A stretch of DNA of 64,000 nt from CAIQIA01 sp049317465 (lineage in GTDB: Bacteria; Cyanobacteriota; Cyanobacteriia; PCC-6307; Cyanobiaceae): positions 1 to 64,000 of the forward strand of contig JBMOIF010000001.1 in the NCBI GenBank assembly GCA_049317465.1. The letters run 5' to 3'. Below, in pieces: positions 63,611 through 64,000 of the stretch. Position 1 is the first letter of the stretch; the number at the start of each line of letters is the position of its first letter. A model generated the notes under the pieces. It did no database searches and was not told the DNA's origin. It saw only the letters and a list, made by a program, of their open reading frames with translations. A program made the position numbers and the translations under genes.

Positions 63611-64000
63611 CTAACGTCCATTGAGGCGATGGGCGGCTGCGAACTGACGCAGGGCCTCCCCTGTCCCCTCGAACCGCCAGTGCCAGGGCTCGTAGCTCAC
63701 GCCCTGGAGGTTCTGGCGCGGAAAGGAGAGCTGGAAATGGAAACGGGCGGCGTTCTGCTGCAACCAGGCGTAGGCGGGGGTGGACTCGAAGCTGGCCGAC
63801 AGATTGGTGGCCGGCATGGAACCATCCCCGATGTCGATGGCATAGCCCGTGCTGTGTTCAGAGAACCCTGGAGGAGCACTGACCCGGGCCCGCTCCTCCA
63901 CGGTTTGGTTGCGCTCGGATTTGACCCCGAAGAAGATCTGCTTCTGCATGTCGATCGAGCGGAAGGCGCTGATCAGCCGCAGATCCACGCCTTCGGCGGC
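63611..64000 (-). CDS. D-alanyl-D-alanine carboxypeptidase, VanY/M15B family (5' end beyond window)
   Basis: The last 129 codons of a VanY-like gene; the 5' end lies past the right edge. VDLRLISAFRSIDMQKQIFF, then PGFSEHSTGYAIDIGDGSMP and YEPWHWRFEGTGEALRQF hold the zinc His/Asp and catalytic Glu residues (SEHSTGYAID, EPWHWR). It trims peptidoglycan stem peptides. GTG 63988 inside the frame is not a likely start because the frame continues (AAEG) to the edge. Confidence 0.85.
   Translation of the reverse strand, partial: AAEGVDLRLISAFRSIDMQKQIFFGVKSERNQTVEERARVSAPPGFSEHSTGYAIDIGDGSMPATNLSASFESTPAYAWLQQNAARFHFQLSFPRQNLQGVSYEPWHWRFEGTGEALRQFAAAHRLNGR

Overview
The window looks like chromosomal DNA of a GC-rich picocyanobacterium of the Cyanobium/Synechococcus type. 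The sequence shows allophycocyanin alpha-B (apcD), the cyanobacterial haem and cytochrome genes hemJ, hemA, ccsA and a CCB-type b6f cofactor assembly gene, pxcA, a Psb32-like TPM protein, and class II FBPase/SBPase (glpX) close to rpe, gnd, pgl and glgC. Genes are very tightly packed: many start/stop codons overlap (ATGA, GTGA, TTGA) and several convergent genes share their 3' ends. No rRNA, CRISPR array or transposase was seen.

Left end (1-2300): an AT-richer accessory segment unlike the rest. It holds a decaying integron-type cassette array: two convincing attC sites (about 122-207 and 840-899) and one degraded site (about 1221-1306) flank an HD-hydrolase gene broken by one in-frame TAA and a VOC/glyoxalase gene with an internal deletion plus a TAA. 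A VapBC toxin-antitoxin pair follows. No integrase is in view. From 2363 on the sequence is ordinary core genome.

2.3-24.5 kb: glutathione reductase diverges from a run of FeS-type photolyase, hemJ and a PHP phosphoesterase. Then come cobN (cobaltochelatase), an overlapping ilvE-metH pair (MetH uses cobalamin), several small conserved genes, an overlapping run gpsA-phzF-spoIID-like-Ap4A phosphorylase, a SigF-type sigma factor, a DUF3370 secreted protein and a J-domain protein. 24.5-25.1 kb is a 590-bp gene-free stretch with strong hairpins.

25-45 kb: L,D-transpeptidase, apcD, rlmD, pheT, rpmG-rpsR, an RNase II/R-type exonuclease whose start is unclear, a FAD oxidoreductase, metG-lptC, CCB, TerB-like, Psb32-like, pxcA-cobU-trmL, an M23 peptidase, tRNA-Met(CAU), 2-Cys peroxiredoxin, LD-carboxypeptidase and purQ-purS.

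45-64 kb: CobW-family GTPase, lumenal pentapeptide protein, upp, ilvD, then a carbon-metabolism block (gnd-pgl-CIA30-like, glgC, hemA, glpX, rpe) linking the oxidative pentose phosphate pathway, Calvin cycle, glycogen and tetrapyrrole synthesis. The minus-strand run lptA-lptB-lptF/G-ccsA follows. Here lptA and lptB are read as one frame because of an 11-G tract at their junction; with 10 Gs the frame would give a normal ATGA stop/start overlap. DUF309, typA and a partial VanY-like carboxypeptidase complete the window.

Most notable signals: the decaying attC cassette array with its adjacent TA module, the G11 tract fusing lptA to lptB, and a repeated alternative-hairpin element between glgC and gnd.
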